Of a stretch of 64,000 nt of DNA, positions 18,755 through 28,852 are shown piece after piece. Under the pieces are notes generated by a model, which was not told where the DNA came from, searched no databases, and saw only the letters and a list, made by a program, of their open reading frames with translations. The DNA lies in the NCBI RefSeq assembly GCF_902170305.1, contig NZ_CABHWW010000024.1, forward strand, positions 140,344 to 204,343, written 5' to 3'. The position numbers were made by a program, and so were the translations under genes. The stretch comes from Yersinia alsatica. GTDB lineage: Bacteria; Pseudomonadota; Gammaproteobacteria; Enterobacterales; Enterobacteriaceae. Position 1 is the first letter of the stretch. Each line of letters begins with the position of its first letter.

Positions 18755-21202
18755 ATGATGGTTCTTAGCATTGTTGCCTTGCTGGTTCTTATTGGTGTGT
18801 TGTTCTATCACCGGGTGAACCTGTATCTCAGTAGTTTGATCCTCGTGGTTTATACCGCCGCCATGGGGGCAGCACAGTTATGGTCATACTGGGCATTATT
18901 GCCGCTGGTGATTGTTCTGCTGCCACTAACACTAACGCCGCTGCGCCAATCTCTGTTTTCTGCTCCGGCATTGCGCATGTTCCGCAAAGTCATGCCAGCG
19001 ATGTCACGCACCGAAAAAGAAGCGATTGATGCAGGTACCACCTGGTGGGAAGGCGATTTATTCCAGGGCCAACCAGACTGGAAAAAATTGCACAACTATC
19101 CAAAACCGCAATTAACCGCGGAAGAACAGGCCTTTATTGATGGGCCGGTTGAAGAAGCTTGCCGCATGGCTAACGACTTCCAGATTACCCATGAGCTGGC
19201 AGACTTGCCGCCAGAACTCTGGGCATATCTAAAAGAGAATCGCTTCTTTGCGATGATCATTAAGAAAGAGTATGGCGGCCTTGAATTCTCTGCTTATGCT
19301 CAGGCACGGGTGCTGCAAAAACTGTCTGGTGTCTCTGGCATATTGGCCATCACCGTGGGTGTACCTAACTCCCTCGGCCCCGGTGAATTGCTGCAACATT
19401 ACGGCACTGAAGAGCAAAAAAATCATTATCTGCCGGGATTGGCCCGTGGCGACGAAATTCCTTGCTTCGCCCTGACCAGCCCGGAAGCTGGTTCTGATGC
19501 CGGTGCAATTCCAGATACCGGTACTGTTTGTATGGGTGAATGGCAAGGCAAACAGGTCTTGGGCATGCGCCTGACCTGGAACAAACGCTATATTACTCTG
19601 GCGCCGATCGCCACAGTGCTCGGGCTGGCATTTAAGCTGTCTGACCCTGAGCATCTGCTGGGTGAGACCGTTGATCTCGGCATTACCTGTGCGCTGATCC
19701 CAACCAACACCCCAGGGGTAGAAATTGGTCACCGCCACTTTCCGCTGAACGTGCCATTCCAAAATGGCCCGACACGCGGCAACGATATTTTTGTGCCGAT
19801 TGATTACATTATCGGCGGGCCAAAAATGGCCGGTCAGGGCTGGCGGATGCTGGTGGAATGCCTGTCGGTTGGCCGTGGCATTACCTTGCCATCCAACGCT
19901 ACGGGTAGCCTGAAAAGTGTGGCGATGGGTATCGGTGCTTATGCCTATATTCGCCGGCAGTTCAAAATCTCAATCGGTAAAATGGAAGGGATTGAAGAGC
20001 CATTAGCCCGCATTGCCGGTAACGCTTATGTGATGGATGCTGCGGCGACCTTGATTACCAGCGGTATCATGCTGGGCGAGAAACCTGCGGTGTTATCCGC
20101 CATTGTGAAATATCACTGTACTCACCGTGGTCAGCGCGCCGTAATGGATGCGATGGATATCGCCGGGGGTAAAGGTATCTGTCTTGGCCCAACCAACTTT
20201 GTCGCCCGCAGCTACCAAGGTGCGCCTATTGGTATCACCGTGGAAGGCGCTAACATCCTGACGCGTAGCATGATTATCTTCGGTCAGGGTGCTATTCGCT
20301 GCCATCCATTTGTGTTAGATGAAATGGCTGCTGCGCAATCCAATGATGTCCCTGCATTTGATAAAGCACTGTTTGGTCATTTGGGCCATGTGGGCAGCAG
20401 CAAAGTGCGCAGCTTCTGGTTGGGGCTAACTAATGGCCGCACCAGCGCCACTCCAGTAAAAGACAGTACACGCCGCTATTACCAGCACCTGAATCGCCTG
20501 AGTGCTAACCTGGCATTGATGTCTGATGTCTCAATGGGGGTACTGGGTGGTAGCCTGAAACGTCGCGAACGAATTTCTGCCCGCTTGGGGGATATTCTCA
20601 GCCAAATGTATCTGGCATCTGCCACGTTGAAACGCTATGAAGATGAAGGCCGTCAGAAAGAAGATTTACCGCTGGTGCATTGGGGCGTGCAAGATGCCCT
20701 GAATCAGGCAGAAATTGCGCTGGATGATTTGCTGCGTAACTTCCCGAACAAATTTATTGCTGGCATCATGCGGTTTGGCATCTTCCCACTGGGCCGTGCA
20801 CATACAGCACCGTCGGACCGACTGGATCACCAGTTAGCCCAATTGCTACAAGTGCCATCAGCTACCCGCAGCCGCATTGGCCGTGGTCAGTATCTGACAC
20901 CGAGCGAGTTTAACCCGGTTGGTTTGCTGGAAGCTGCATTGCAGGACGTGATTGCCGCTGAGCCGATTCATAAACGCCTAAGTAAAGAAGCAGGTAAGAG
21001 CCTGCCATTTACCCGGCTGGATCAGTTGGCGAAACGTGCCTTGGCTGAAGGTAAAATCAATGCTGAAGAGGCCGCAATACTGACCAAAGCAGAAGAGAGC
21101 CGTCTGCGCTCTATTAATGTTGATGAATTTGATGCTGATGCACTGGCCACCAAGCCAGCAGTAAAGCCGGTAGCCAAACCACGGCATACTGAAGCCGCTT
21201 AA
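18755..21202 (+). CDS. fadE: Acyl-CoA dehydrogenase FadE
   Basis: 815 aa (E. coli 814). It performs the first, FAD-dependent step of fatty acid beta-oxidation. N-terminal hydrophobic segments (residues 2-25 and 30-65) suggest membrane association. The dehydrogenase core begins at about residue 85 ([19 protein letters not shown]), with [19 protein letters not shown] and [20 protein letters not shown]-terminal extension of about 200 residues is typical of this family. ATG at 18755 follows CTCAGGAGCTTC. Confidence 0.96.
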   Translation: MMVLSIVALLVLIGVLFYHRVNLYLSSLILVVYTAAMGAAQLWSYWALLPLVIVLLPLTLTPLRQSLFSAPALRMFRKVMPAMSRTEKEAIDAGTTWWEGDLFQGQPDWKKLHNYPKPQLTAEEQAFIDGPVEEACRMANDFQITHELADLPPELWAYLKENRFFAMIIKKEYGGLEFSAYAQARVLQKLSGVSGILAITVGVPNSLGPGELLQHYGTEEQKNHYLPGLARGDEIPCFALTSPEAGSDAGAIPDTGTVCMGEWQGKQVLGMRLTWNKRYITLAPIATVLGLAFKLSDPEHLLGETVDLGITCALIPTNTPGVEIGHRHFPLNVPFQNGPTRGNDIFVPIDYIIGGPKMAGQGWRMLVECLSVGRGITLPSNATGSLKSVAMGIGAYAYIRRQFKISIGKMEGIEEPLARIAGNAYVMDAAATLITSGIMLGEKPAVLSAIVKYHCTHRGQRAVMDAMDIAGGKGICLGPTNFVARSYQGAPIGITVEGANILTRSMIIFGQGAIRCHPFVLDEMAAAQSNDVPAFDKALFGHLGHVGSSKVRSFWLGLTNGRTSATPVKDSTRRYYQHLNRLSANLALMSDVSMGVLGGSLKRRERISARLGDILSQMYLASATLKRYEDEGRQKEDLPLVHWGVQDALNQAEIALDDLLRNFPNKFIAGIMRFGIFPLGRAHTAPSDRLDHQLAQLLQVPSATRSRIGRGQYLTPSEFNPVGLLEAALQDVIAAEPIHKRLSKEAGKSLPFTRLDQLAKRALAEGKINAEEAAILTKAEESRLRSINVDEFDADALATKPAVKPVAKPRHTEAA

Positions 21203-21238
21203 TATTTTGCCTTATTGATGTAAGTGTCTAACCCCCCA

Positions 21239-21265
21239 AGCCTCCAATTACTGGAGGCTTTTTTT
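21239..21265 (+). terminator. Rho-independent terminator of fadE
   Basis: AGCCTCCA (21239-21246) pairs with TGGAGGCT (21252-21259) over a 5-nt loop, followed by seven T. The stem overlaps the last codons and stop of the convergent glycosyltransferase gene, whose final residues KKSLQ are encoded by it. Confidence 0.85.
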
Positions 21266-23098
21266 ATCCGCCAACAAGCGGCGAACAATCACGCCAAACT
21301 GCTCAGGCTTGCCCGTAAACAAGACATTATCAGGTTGAGTCTGTAGTAGTTGGCGACGCAAACTATCACGCCACTTTTTATCGTCAATCAGCCGAACTGT
21401 CACCGCGATATATTCAGCCAAATTATACGCAATCAGCTCTTCAGCCAATCCCAAGCGGCGAAACAGCCCTTCATCAATATGTTCATGGACTTCTGCCCCA
21501 CTCAGGCACACACCGGGCAGCCCCTGACGCACTGTGTCTACGATGCCATTGGTATTGCCGAAAGGAAACGGATTGATGAATAGGTCACATTGATTAATAA
21601 CCTGTAAATATTCCAGATAGCCCAAATGTTCATAGATTTTGGCTTGGGCTATGCAGTCATTGACCGCTTTTTCCATTACTCGGTGGGTGATACCCCAGCA
21701 AAAACCGACCAGAAAATGAAATACCACCGGTGTCGACGCCCGTTGAGCTATTTCAGCGCAGGTAGTGAGAAAGCGCGGATTGATCTTCATTGCTGATGCG
21801 CAGACAGCAATATGCACCGCTGGCCGCTCATCAAAATGCAATATAGGTTCCGGTTGACTGATATTGGCGGGGGGGACATAGGGCAGACAGTCTTTGGGTA
21901 ATGAAACCACCTGCTCGGAAAAACATGCAATATTCCCCAAGTAATCCTCTTCCACCAAAACCGCATCAATATAATCTGAGTGCGTCGTCGCCGGATGGCC
22001 TAATGCCATTATCTGTAGCGGAGCCAAACGCAAGTTGGTCAGCGCGATGGTCAGTGGGAACATGCCAACACTGGGGAAATAAATCACATCGGGAAGCAGT
22101 TGCTGAGCTAACGTCACGATCGCCTCGACAGCTCCGGTGCGATTAACCGCGGTGAAATCGTCAAATACCTCGCGCGTTATTGCATCAGTTGCTTCAATAA
22201 TCGTGACGCCATGGGTAGAAAAATGCTCACGCGCTGCGCGCAATGTGCTGGAGTGGGTGCGATAAATAGAATGGCCACTGTTAAACCACTCAAGGATAAC
22301 CAGCATCAATGGTTTATGGCGTGGCGGCGCGGGCAAGTGGTTATCAGATAATCCATTGTGCAGCAGAGTCTTGCGCAGGTGAAAGTTAATGCTGCGCTTT
22401 ATGGCATGTTTTTGTGTCATATCGGCATAACTGCAATGCATATAAACATCGTGCAGAATTCGTTCCGGTAAGTGTTCAAGACTATCCAGCGTTAACAGCT
22501 TTTCTGGTAACCACGCCAAGAGCAGTTCACGTTTTGCGTGCCCGACTGCGCTGGGTAAAATCCGCGGTGATAATAAAGCCAAAAATAGTGCCGCTGCAGT
22601 ATACGGATTAAATTGCCACAATATATCTGGCTGAAGAGGAATCGCTGATTCAGGCAAATACATGACACAGAATTTAAGAAAATTATTTCGCTCAAATCGC
22701 AGAGGATGGGCACAACCCTCCCCAGCCTGGTTGAGGTTAGTAATAACATGATCGGCATGACCAAAAGGTGAGGCGGCAAAGATCAAAGCGATCCAGCGAT
22801 GGAAATTGATTAACTGCAAAAATCCTTTTTCCGAGAGCACAAATCCGGGATCGGAGAATAGATTCCCAATGGCGGCAGCCAACCTATTACAATAATGTTC
22901 TTGCTGCCGTATTGACGGTTTATTCAGTGAAAAAACATCCCAACGACCATAGTGGGTATCTAATTGTTCCAGCATGAGTATTAATATGCGCCCCGCTTCC
23001 TCATAACGACGGGTACAGACTAAAAACTCAAAATAAGGCAGTGAAAATACCGTGGCATCCTCGGCTCGCGGTGTTATTTCAATCGTTTTTTCCACCAT
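21248..23098 (-). CDS. HMW1C-like cytoplasmic N-glucosyltransferase for the adjacent adhesin
   Basis: 616 aa from ATG 23098 (MVEKTIEITPRAED), close to Haemophilus HMW1C (620 aa). The GGAGA 10 nt upstream supports this start over an in-frame one at 23158 inside the adhesin gene. No signal or membrane segment, so cytosolic. The N-terminal helical half (about 1-260) is followed by a GT-B half. SAMKINPRF places the UDP-binding lysine at Lys438 and FPFGNTNGIVDTV the conserved Asn at 517, near Lys441 and Asn521 of the characterised Actinobacillus enzyme (residue numbers from memory). Such GT41 enzymes put glucose or galactose on Asn in N-X-S/T. It is the last gene of the TpsB-adhesin-transferase operon, 29 bp after the adhesin stop. 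Confidence 0.88.
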   Translation of the reverse strand: MVEKTIEITPRAEDATVFSLPYFEFLVCTRRYEEAGRILILMLEQLDTHYGRWDVFSLNKPSIRQQEHYCNRLAAAIGNLFSDPGFVLSEKGFLQLINFHRWIALIFAASPFGHADHVITNLNQAGEGCAHPLRFERNNFLKFCVMYLPESAIPLQPDILWQFNPYTAAALFLALLSPRILPSAVGHAKRELLLAWLPEKLLTLDSLEHLPERILHDVYMHCSYADMTQKHAIKRSINFHLRKTLLHNGLSDNHLPAPPRHKPLMLVILEWFNSGHSIYRTHSSTLRAAREHFSTHGVTIIEATDAITREVFDDFTAVNRTGAVEAIVTLAQQLLPDVIYFPSVGMFPLTIALTNLRLAPLQIMALGHPATTHSDYIDAVLVEEDYLGNIACFSEQVVSLPKDCLPYVPPANISQPEPILHFDERPAVHIAVCASAMKINPRFLTTCAEIAQRASTPVVFHFLVGFCWGITHRVMEKAVNDCIAQAKIYEHLGYLEYLQVINQCDLFINPFPFGNTNGIVDTVRQGLPGVCLSGAEVHEHIDEGLFRRLGLAEELIAYNLAEYIAVTVRLIDDKKWRDSLRRQLLQTQPDNVLFTGKPEQFGVIVRRLLADKKSLQ

Positions 23099-23127
23099 CA
23101 CCTGCTCTCCCTGGCAATTGACTCTTT

Positions 23128-26100
23128 TTACTGCTCGGTTTGAGTCGCTGGCGCCCATCGCCCCAAAAGATGCTTATCACAAAGTTGCTGCCCAGGAGAA
23201 ACATCCTGCGGTATACAAAGCGAGATACTGATATTGGCGGTCATAGCTTTTTCTGACTCGGCCACGATAGATGGGGCTAATAGATATTCTTCAAGGGAGC
23301 TGAGAATTTGTTCACGTTTAATCAACAGCGACTCCGGCGCTCTACTAGGTGGCGGAACGGTTGTTATTTTTCCACCTGATATAGGGTCTGGTCTGGTTTT
23401 CGTGGTATTTGTATTTTCGTCGTCACGTCCCCGAAGGTTTAAAGGTGTGTTTTTATCGACCAATTTACCGTTAATCGTGACATTCTCACGGATAAGTTCT
23501 GGTGATGTTATATGCACCAGCGCTTTACCTGCGCCAATAACCGCAAGCTCGGCCAGTTCCGCATCATCATCGAGGAAAACACCGTGGTTATTGCCGGAAG
23601 TGCCGTTTATCGCACCGCCCGTGACCGGACCATCAACATGCACCCCATAACCATTGTTAGAGGCATTGCCCGTAATGGTGCTATTACCCTTATTGGTCAC
23701 TGGCCCAGTAATCTCTACGCCATGCCCATCGGTAGAATTGCCCGCTAACGCAGTGTTATCGAGGGTATTATTGCCTTCCAGTTGTATACCGGTGCCTTTA
23801 TCTCCGCTGGCATTGCCGCTGATTGCCAGTGGATCGCCAGCCCCGCCACCAATGAGAGAGACGTCATTATTAATCATCACGGCTATGCCATTAACTGAAT
23901 CACCCCGCACCTGGCTGGTCTGGTTACCAGTCAGATTACCTGCAATTTCCACCCCTTTACCGTCAGTGCTATTACCCACCAGTGCGGTATTATTGAGAAT
24001 CGTATCCCCATCGACTTTCACACCATTGCCGCTAGCTGAAGTTCCATAAATACGGCTATCGATAAGCGAGCCATTAATATTCACACCAATGCCACTGGCT
24101 GAAGTGCCATTAACCACATAGTTATTTAGCGCCCCGTTAATATACACACCAGTACCGATACCGGAAGCTGTGCCATTTAATGCTGTATAACCACTGTTGG
24201 TCAGTGGGCCACCGATATCTAATGCAATACCATCTACAGCAGAACCATTTAAGCTAGTATTGCTTAAGTCATTATTGCCATTCAGTTTTATACCCGTACC
24301 TGCCCCGGTCGTCGCGGCACCTTTTAGGGTAAGTAAATCAGTTTCACTGGTGCCCGTCACATTTACATTTTCAGCGATATCAAGAGCATAACCAGTACCA
24401 TTAATTGTTCCATTGATGGTGCTGTGGTGAATGCCCTTCACCTCACTGGTTATTTCTACCCCTTTGCCATTAGTGCTGATGCCACTGAGTGTTGCATTAT
24501 CCAATACCGTACGGGTGGCAACATTAGAGCTGGGGAGTGAATCAATCTTCACACCACTGCCATTAATTGAGCTGCCATTAAGCTTGGTATCCGTAATTGT
24601 CGCATTACCACTAATTCTCAGCCCCTCGGCGTGGGTAGAATTCCCAGTAATACTAATGTTATTAATTTGATGTTCAGCGCTGAAAAGGTGAACCCCAGAA
24701 CCATCACTGCTAATACCTTCTATTGTGACTGGGCCGGTACTGTTATTTACCACCCCGGAAATAGCCACGCCACTGCCAGTGGTACTGCTGCCTTTAATCA
24801 GCGTGTCACCTTCACCCTTTAATATTACTGTATTATTACCACTTGGGAAGTTAATTCCCGAACCACTGGTTGAACGACCCTCCATTATTAAAGAGCCATT
24901 ATTATTAATAGCGAGATTTACCGGCCCTGAGTGGGTGATACCATTGCCACCAGCGGTATCTTGCGCACCTTTATTTTCGCCAACTAAAGAGAGTTGGCTT
25001 CCTTTGGCGATATTAAGTGTATTTACACCATAAAAATCAATACCTTTTCTGGTAACTCCTGTACCTTCCGTTTCACCCTGAAAAGCAATATTACCTTCAA
25101 CGGATAAAATATTATTTGCTCTAAAACCAATACCCGCACCTTGGGTGGTATTTAACGCTTTACCAACCACCATGCCTTTCTGCGCCTTTATGGTATTATT
25201 CCCCCCCAGACTTAATGCTGAGCTTGCCGCTGAAGTTAAAGCTGCGGCTGTCTCAGCATAGACAGCCATATTACCCGCAGTAGCATTTAGCTCAACGTTA
25301 GTAAAGTTCACATTTCCCAACCCAGTGCCATTAATGGCAATGTCACCAGTTTCTGATTCTAGATTAACATTACTTAAATTAATTGATGGGTCCTGAGCAC
25401 TAACATTACTATTATTGCCTTTTAAGGTAATATTCCGTTTGGCTGTAATAATATTGCGGGAAGAATTTGAAACACCTTGAATAACAACCCCCTCTCCTGC
25501 ACTATTTACCTCCCCATTCAATGTAATATCTCGGTTAGAATTCAATGATGAGTTGGCTTTAATCCAAATCCCTTTATTTTTCGCTATTGTATTAATATTA
25601 ACATCGCCAACAGTCGAGGTTACATTAGCCCCTGATAACACCACTCCGCCCAAGCCAGCAGGATCTGAAGTCATTTCAATATCATTTGCAGTGATATTTG
25701 TATTGGTAAACCATGTACTTTTAAGTCCGCTTGTATTGGTGTTAAAGCTTCCGTTATTCGCTTTGATATCGACACTTTCAATGTTAATATTAGTCCCTGC
25801 TGCGGTAGCATTATTATTTGCAGTTATAAATATATTATTCCCCGCCATGATATTAATTCTATTATCTCCTGAAATTCCACTCATTTTTATAGCATCAATC
25901 CCCCCACTGGTACTGGCTGTTGTACTTTTGGTGCTGTTACCATGCAAAATAATATTCTGGCTTGCCGTCATTCCACTGCTACCTTTGAACCACAGACTTT
26001 TATACACCGAGCTTAAGTTAGCGCTTATATTCCCTGATTTAGCAGCTAAAAACACATTGGTTAATATTAAAGCATCACTAGCAGTAATATTTCCATCGAG

Positions 26101-28812
26101 AATAATGTTATTAGCACTAATGTTTGAGTTGGTAATATTGCTTGTTTTGGTCCCAGTGATATTTAAATTATAATCGCCATTTAGGCTTTCTATCTTGGCA
26201 TAATCAACAATGATGCTCATTCCAGCTTCTTTACCTAAATGACGCCCATTCATTGAGATATTGCCACCCGCAGTAATATTGGCATAATCAGTGGAATTAC
26301 CACTAATTTTAATACCATCAGCTCCCGCAAGTGCCCCAGTTGTGACTCCCTGCAAGACAACATTGCCGCTGGCATTTAAACTGCTATTTCCTGAGATCCA
26401 CATCCCCTTATTGGTTGTAGTACTATTAGCATTTATATCACCCGCAGTGGCGACAATACGGCTGTTAGCCAATAAAAAACTATCAGCACCAGTAATATGA
26501 CTTTCAACATTAACATGTTGTCCACTGACCAGTGAGCCATTATTAAAATTAACACCTTGACTTGATGCCGTAATAATAGTGCCATTTAAGTTAATAGCGA
26601 CATTACCTGATGATGAGGTTAATTTACTCGAATTAAAAGCCAGCCCGCCCGATGCCGTACCATTAGCTTGGAATAATATATTGTTATCACTGGTAATTAT
26701 TGTATTCGAGAAAGATCCCATCCATGCAGTCTTAGAGTTAGAAATCAGAGTAAAGGTTATATTTCCCTTTCCGACAAGGGTTGAATTACCGGAAATTTCA
26801 ATACTACGCCACCCTTGCCCATTAGAATTACTGCTCTCACCAGATATACGAGTTTCACCTGCTACTGTTATATTGGCAGCATTACTGATATTTACCCCTA
26901 CCAGTGAAGCAACTCCCGTATTACCTTCCAATGTTAGATTGCCAACATTGTAGCGCCCCCCAATTATACTGATACGCGCTGTATTATTCTCATTTGCATG
27001 TCTTGCAACTAAATCCCCACCATTTAATAGCACCTCACTGTTATTTAAAGTAATAACTGAATCTACCGTTAGATTACCCGACAATAAATTAAGATTCAGT
27101 TTTCCGGCATTGGCTGTAATATTATTGTTAGCGACAATATTGCCATCAGCATGCAATGTCAGAGTTGCATCTGCCCCTGCCGTTTTATTGATATCGGCTT
27201 GCAGTGTAATATTGCACCACCGGCAACTCAATAAACTACTATTGCTGGTAGTAATAGTCACATTTGTGCCGCTATCAAGCTGGGAATTGATACTGCTATT
27301 TAATATTTGTGCAATATTGGCTGTTGGAATAAAAATCTGTGCATTGGTTACATATCCAGCGGGGATATCCCCCGTTTGAAGCATTGAATCACGTCCATCA
27401 CCACTGCCAACAATATTTACCTCTGCCGGATCCAGTAGCCATACCCCAGGATCTCCACCAATAGCGGTAGCATCAACCTGACCAAAAGCTTGTAAATTGC
27501 GCTTACTGGATGTTTCAACTTTTCCGCCACTCCCTGACTCTGGCCCTCCTCTGGTTTTAATATCACCATAGAAACCGGTGTAATTTTCCGACCACAGCAC
27601 CACGCTACCACCATGCCCTTTGCCGGTAGCGGACGCATCAATCTCAGCACCTTTATCCATAACAACTGAATGGGTATTTCTTATCTGCTTATTTTTACCC
27701 TGCCAGCCGCCACCGACCAATATTTGGCCGCCACTGTCAGCGCCGCGCGCATCTATTTTACTGCCTGCAACCAAATGAATATTTTTACCTTGGAGGGTAA
27801 CATCCCCGCCACGTCCCTGTGGATGAGCAACATTAACCACTCCTTGCTGTCTTATAACACCTTCATCACCACCATCAAGCTGGATAACACCATTCTTTTC
27901 CGACAGCCCGTTAGCCTGCAAAATACCGGTATTATCAATTACGGTATTCATCAACATATCTTTGCCACGAACCGTCAATTGGATAACGCCACCGTCAGCC
28001 TGAATCAGGCCACCATTTTGTATTAGGGCAGCAACCTGCTCCCCACGAACTTGCACACCTAGCAATTGTCCGTGATCTAAATTAAGTGTGACACGTTGCC
28101 CACCCGCTAATATTACCCTCCCCTTAGGGGCGTTAATGGCACCAGAATTCTGGTTATTAACCTGCTGCCCCACTAGCGCAATATAACCTCCCGGAGCAGC
28201 ACGTAAATTGGCCTGATTAATTACGCGACCTTCCTGTTTCGGGCTTGTCAGTGTATAGCGCCCATTAAAAAAGTCCTGATCAGACATTGATTTAGTGGTG
28301 GCCACCAATCCCCCGACATTAACCTCTGCCCCTCGACCAAACAGAACACCATTCGGATTAAGCAGGAATATCTGACCGTTTGCCTTGAGGCTGCCATATA
28401 TTTCAGATGCATTACGCCCTAACACACGATTCAGTGCGATGCTTTGGGTTCCGGGCTGGTTATAAATAACACTACTCCCCTGTGCGATATCAAAACTACG
28501 CCAATTTATCGCTAATTTATCGCTTTGCTGTGTCACCGTCAGAGTGGTGTTATTGATATCCAGCGCACCTTGGCCGATCACAATTTTGCCGTTAACCGGT
28601 AATGAAGGATGGGCTAAGACTAATAACGGGAGAGTGCCAAGAGCTAACCCAGTCATAATGACTAGACAATTTAATACTCTAGCAGGGTTCCCTTTAATTA
28701 TTTTCCGACCGGTAGTTGAACAGGATTTACCATAGGCTCGGGTAAATTCTCCCACAGCAATCAAGCATCCCAACCGATGACAAAAAACAAGTTTGTATAA
28801 TTTACTGTTCAT
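23128..28812 (-). CDS. HMW1A/FHA-like two-partner secretion adhesin, sequon-rich (TpsA)
   Basis: 1894 aa. Residues 1-30 (MNSKLYKLVFCHRLGCLIAV, then GEFTRAYGK) are an extended signal peptide region; a hydrophobic core at about 48-67 ends in LVLA. The TPS secretion domain follows (about 68-330) with NRVLG and the diagnostic NPNG at 152-155. The rest is a long Gly/Asn/Ser/Thr-rich beta-helix passenger. N-X-S/T sequons are very frequent: I counted twelve in about 195 residues toward the C-terminus. Two diverged copies of a roughly 150-residue unit cover about 1437-1605 and 1606-1750. Near the end Cys1866 and Cys1878 form the only close pair, resembling the HMW1 C-terminal disulfide anchor. No toxin domain is recognisable. 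It lies between its transporter (40 bp upstream) and the glucosyltransferase. Confidence 0.9.
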   Translation of the reverse strand: MNSKLYKLVFCHRLGCLIAVGEFTRAYGKSCSTTGRKIIKGNPARVLNCLVIMTGLALGTLPLLVLAHPSLPVNGKIVIGQGALDINNTTLTVTQQSDKLAINWRSFDIAQGSSVIYNQPGTQSIALNRVLGRNASEIYGSLKANGQIFLLNPNGVLFGRGAEVNVGGLVATTKSMSDQDFFNGRYTLTSPKQEGRVINQANLRAAPGGYIALVGQQVNNQNSGAINAPKGRVILAGGQRVTLNLDHGQLLGVQVRGEQVAALIQNGGLIQADGGVIQLTVRGKDMLMNTVIDNTGILQANGLSEKNGVIQLDGGDEGVIRQQGVVNVAHPQGRGGDVTLQGKNIHLVAGSKIDARGADSGGQILVGGGWQGKNKQIRNTHSVVMDKGAEIDASATGKGHGGSVVLWSENYTGFYGDIKTRGGPESGSGGKVETSSKRNLQAFGQVDATAIGGDPGVWLLDPAEVNIVGSGDGRDSMLQTGDIPAGYVTNAQIFIPTANIAQILNSSINSQLDSGTNVTITTSNSSLLSCRWCNITLQADINKTAGADATLTLHADGNIVANNNITANAGKLNLNLLSGNLTVDSVITLNNSEVLLNGGDLVARHANENNTARISIIGGRYNVGNLTLEGNTGVASLVGVNISNAANITVAGETRISGESSNSNGQGWRSIEISGNSTLVGKGNITFTLISNSKTAWMGSFSNTIITSDNNILFQANGTASGGLAFNSSKLTSSSGNVAINLNGTIITASSQGVNFNNGSLVSGQHVNVESHITGADSFLLANSRIVATAGDINANSTTTNKGMWISGNSSLNASGNVVLQGVTTGALAGADGIKISGNSTDYANITAGGNISMNGRHLGKEAGMSIIVDYAKIESLNGDYNLNITGTKTSNITNSNISANNIILDGNITASDALILTNVFLAAKSGNISANLSSVYKSLWFKGSSGMTASQNIILHGNSTKSTTASTSGGIDAIKMSGISGDNRINIMAGNNIFITANNNATAAGTNINIESVDIKANNGSFNTNTSGLKSTWFTNTNITANDIEMTSDPAGLGGVVLSGANVTSTVGDVNINTIAKNKGIWIKANSSLNSNRDITLNGEVNSAGEGVVIQGVSNSSRNIITAKRNITLKGNNSNVSAQDPSINLSNVNLESETGDIAINGTGLGNVNFTNVELNATAGNMAVYAETAAALTSAASSALSLGGNNTIKAQKGMVVGKALNTTQGAGIGFRANNILSVEGNIAFQGETEGTGVTRKGIDFYGVNTLNIAKGSQLSLVGENKGAQDTAGGNGITHSGPVNLAINNNGSLIMEGRSTSGSGINFPSGNNTVILKGEGDTLIKGSSTTGSGVAISGVVNNSTGPVTIEGISSDGSGVHLFSAEHQINNISITGNSTHAEGLRISGNATITDTKLNGSSINGSGVKIDSLPSSNVATRTVLDNATLSGISTNGKGVEITSEVKGIHHSTINGTINGTGYALDIAENVNVTGTSETDLLTLKGAATTGAGTGIKLNGNNDLSNTSLNGSAVDGIALDIGGPLTNSGYTALNGTASGIGTGVYINGALNNYVVNGTSASGIGVNINGSLIDSRIYGTSASGNGVKVDGDTILNNTALVGNSTDGKGVEIAGNLTGNQTSQVRGDSVNGIAVMINNDVSLIGGGAGDPLAISGNASGDKGTGIQLEGNNTLDNTALAGNSTDGHGVEITGPVTNKGNSTITGNASNNGYGVHVDGPVTGGAINGTSGNNHGVFLDDDAELAELAVIGAGKALVHITSPELIRENVTINGKLVDKNTPLNLRGRDDENTNTTKTRPDPISGGKITTVPPPSRAPESLLIKREQILSSLEEYLLAPSIVAESEKAMTANISISLCIPQDVSPGQQLCDKHLLGRWAPATQTEQ

Positions 28813-28852
28813 TATTCACGTCCATTAAATCTAACAAATATGTCGGAAAGAG

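Noticed and set aside
25553..26173. 206-residue hydrophobic plus-strand frame opposite the adhesin
   Set aside because: It is antisense to a convincing coding sequence. The hydrophobic content reflects the complement of Asn/Ile/Thr-rich codons; several similar frames occur along the whole adhesin.
23128..28812. Adhesin as a contact-dependent inhibition (CdiA-type) toxin
   Set aside because: There is no recognisable C-terminal toxin domain or VENN-type junction and no small immunity gene after it. The C-terminus instead has a Cys pair and the next gene is an HMW1C-like transferase.
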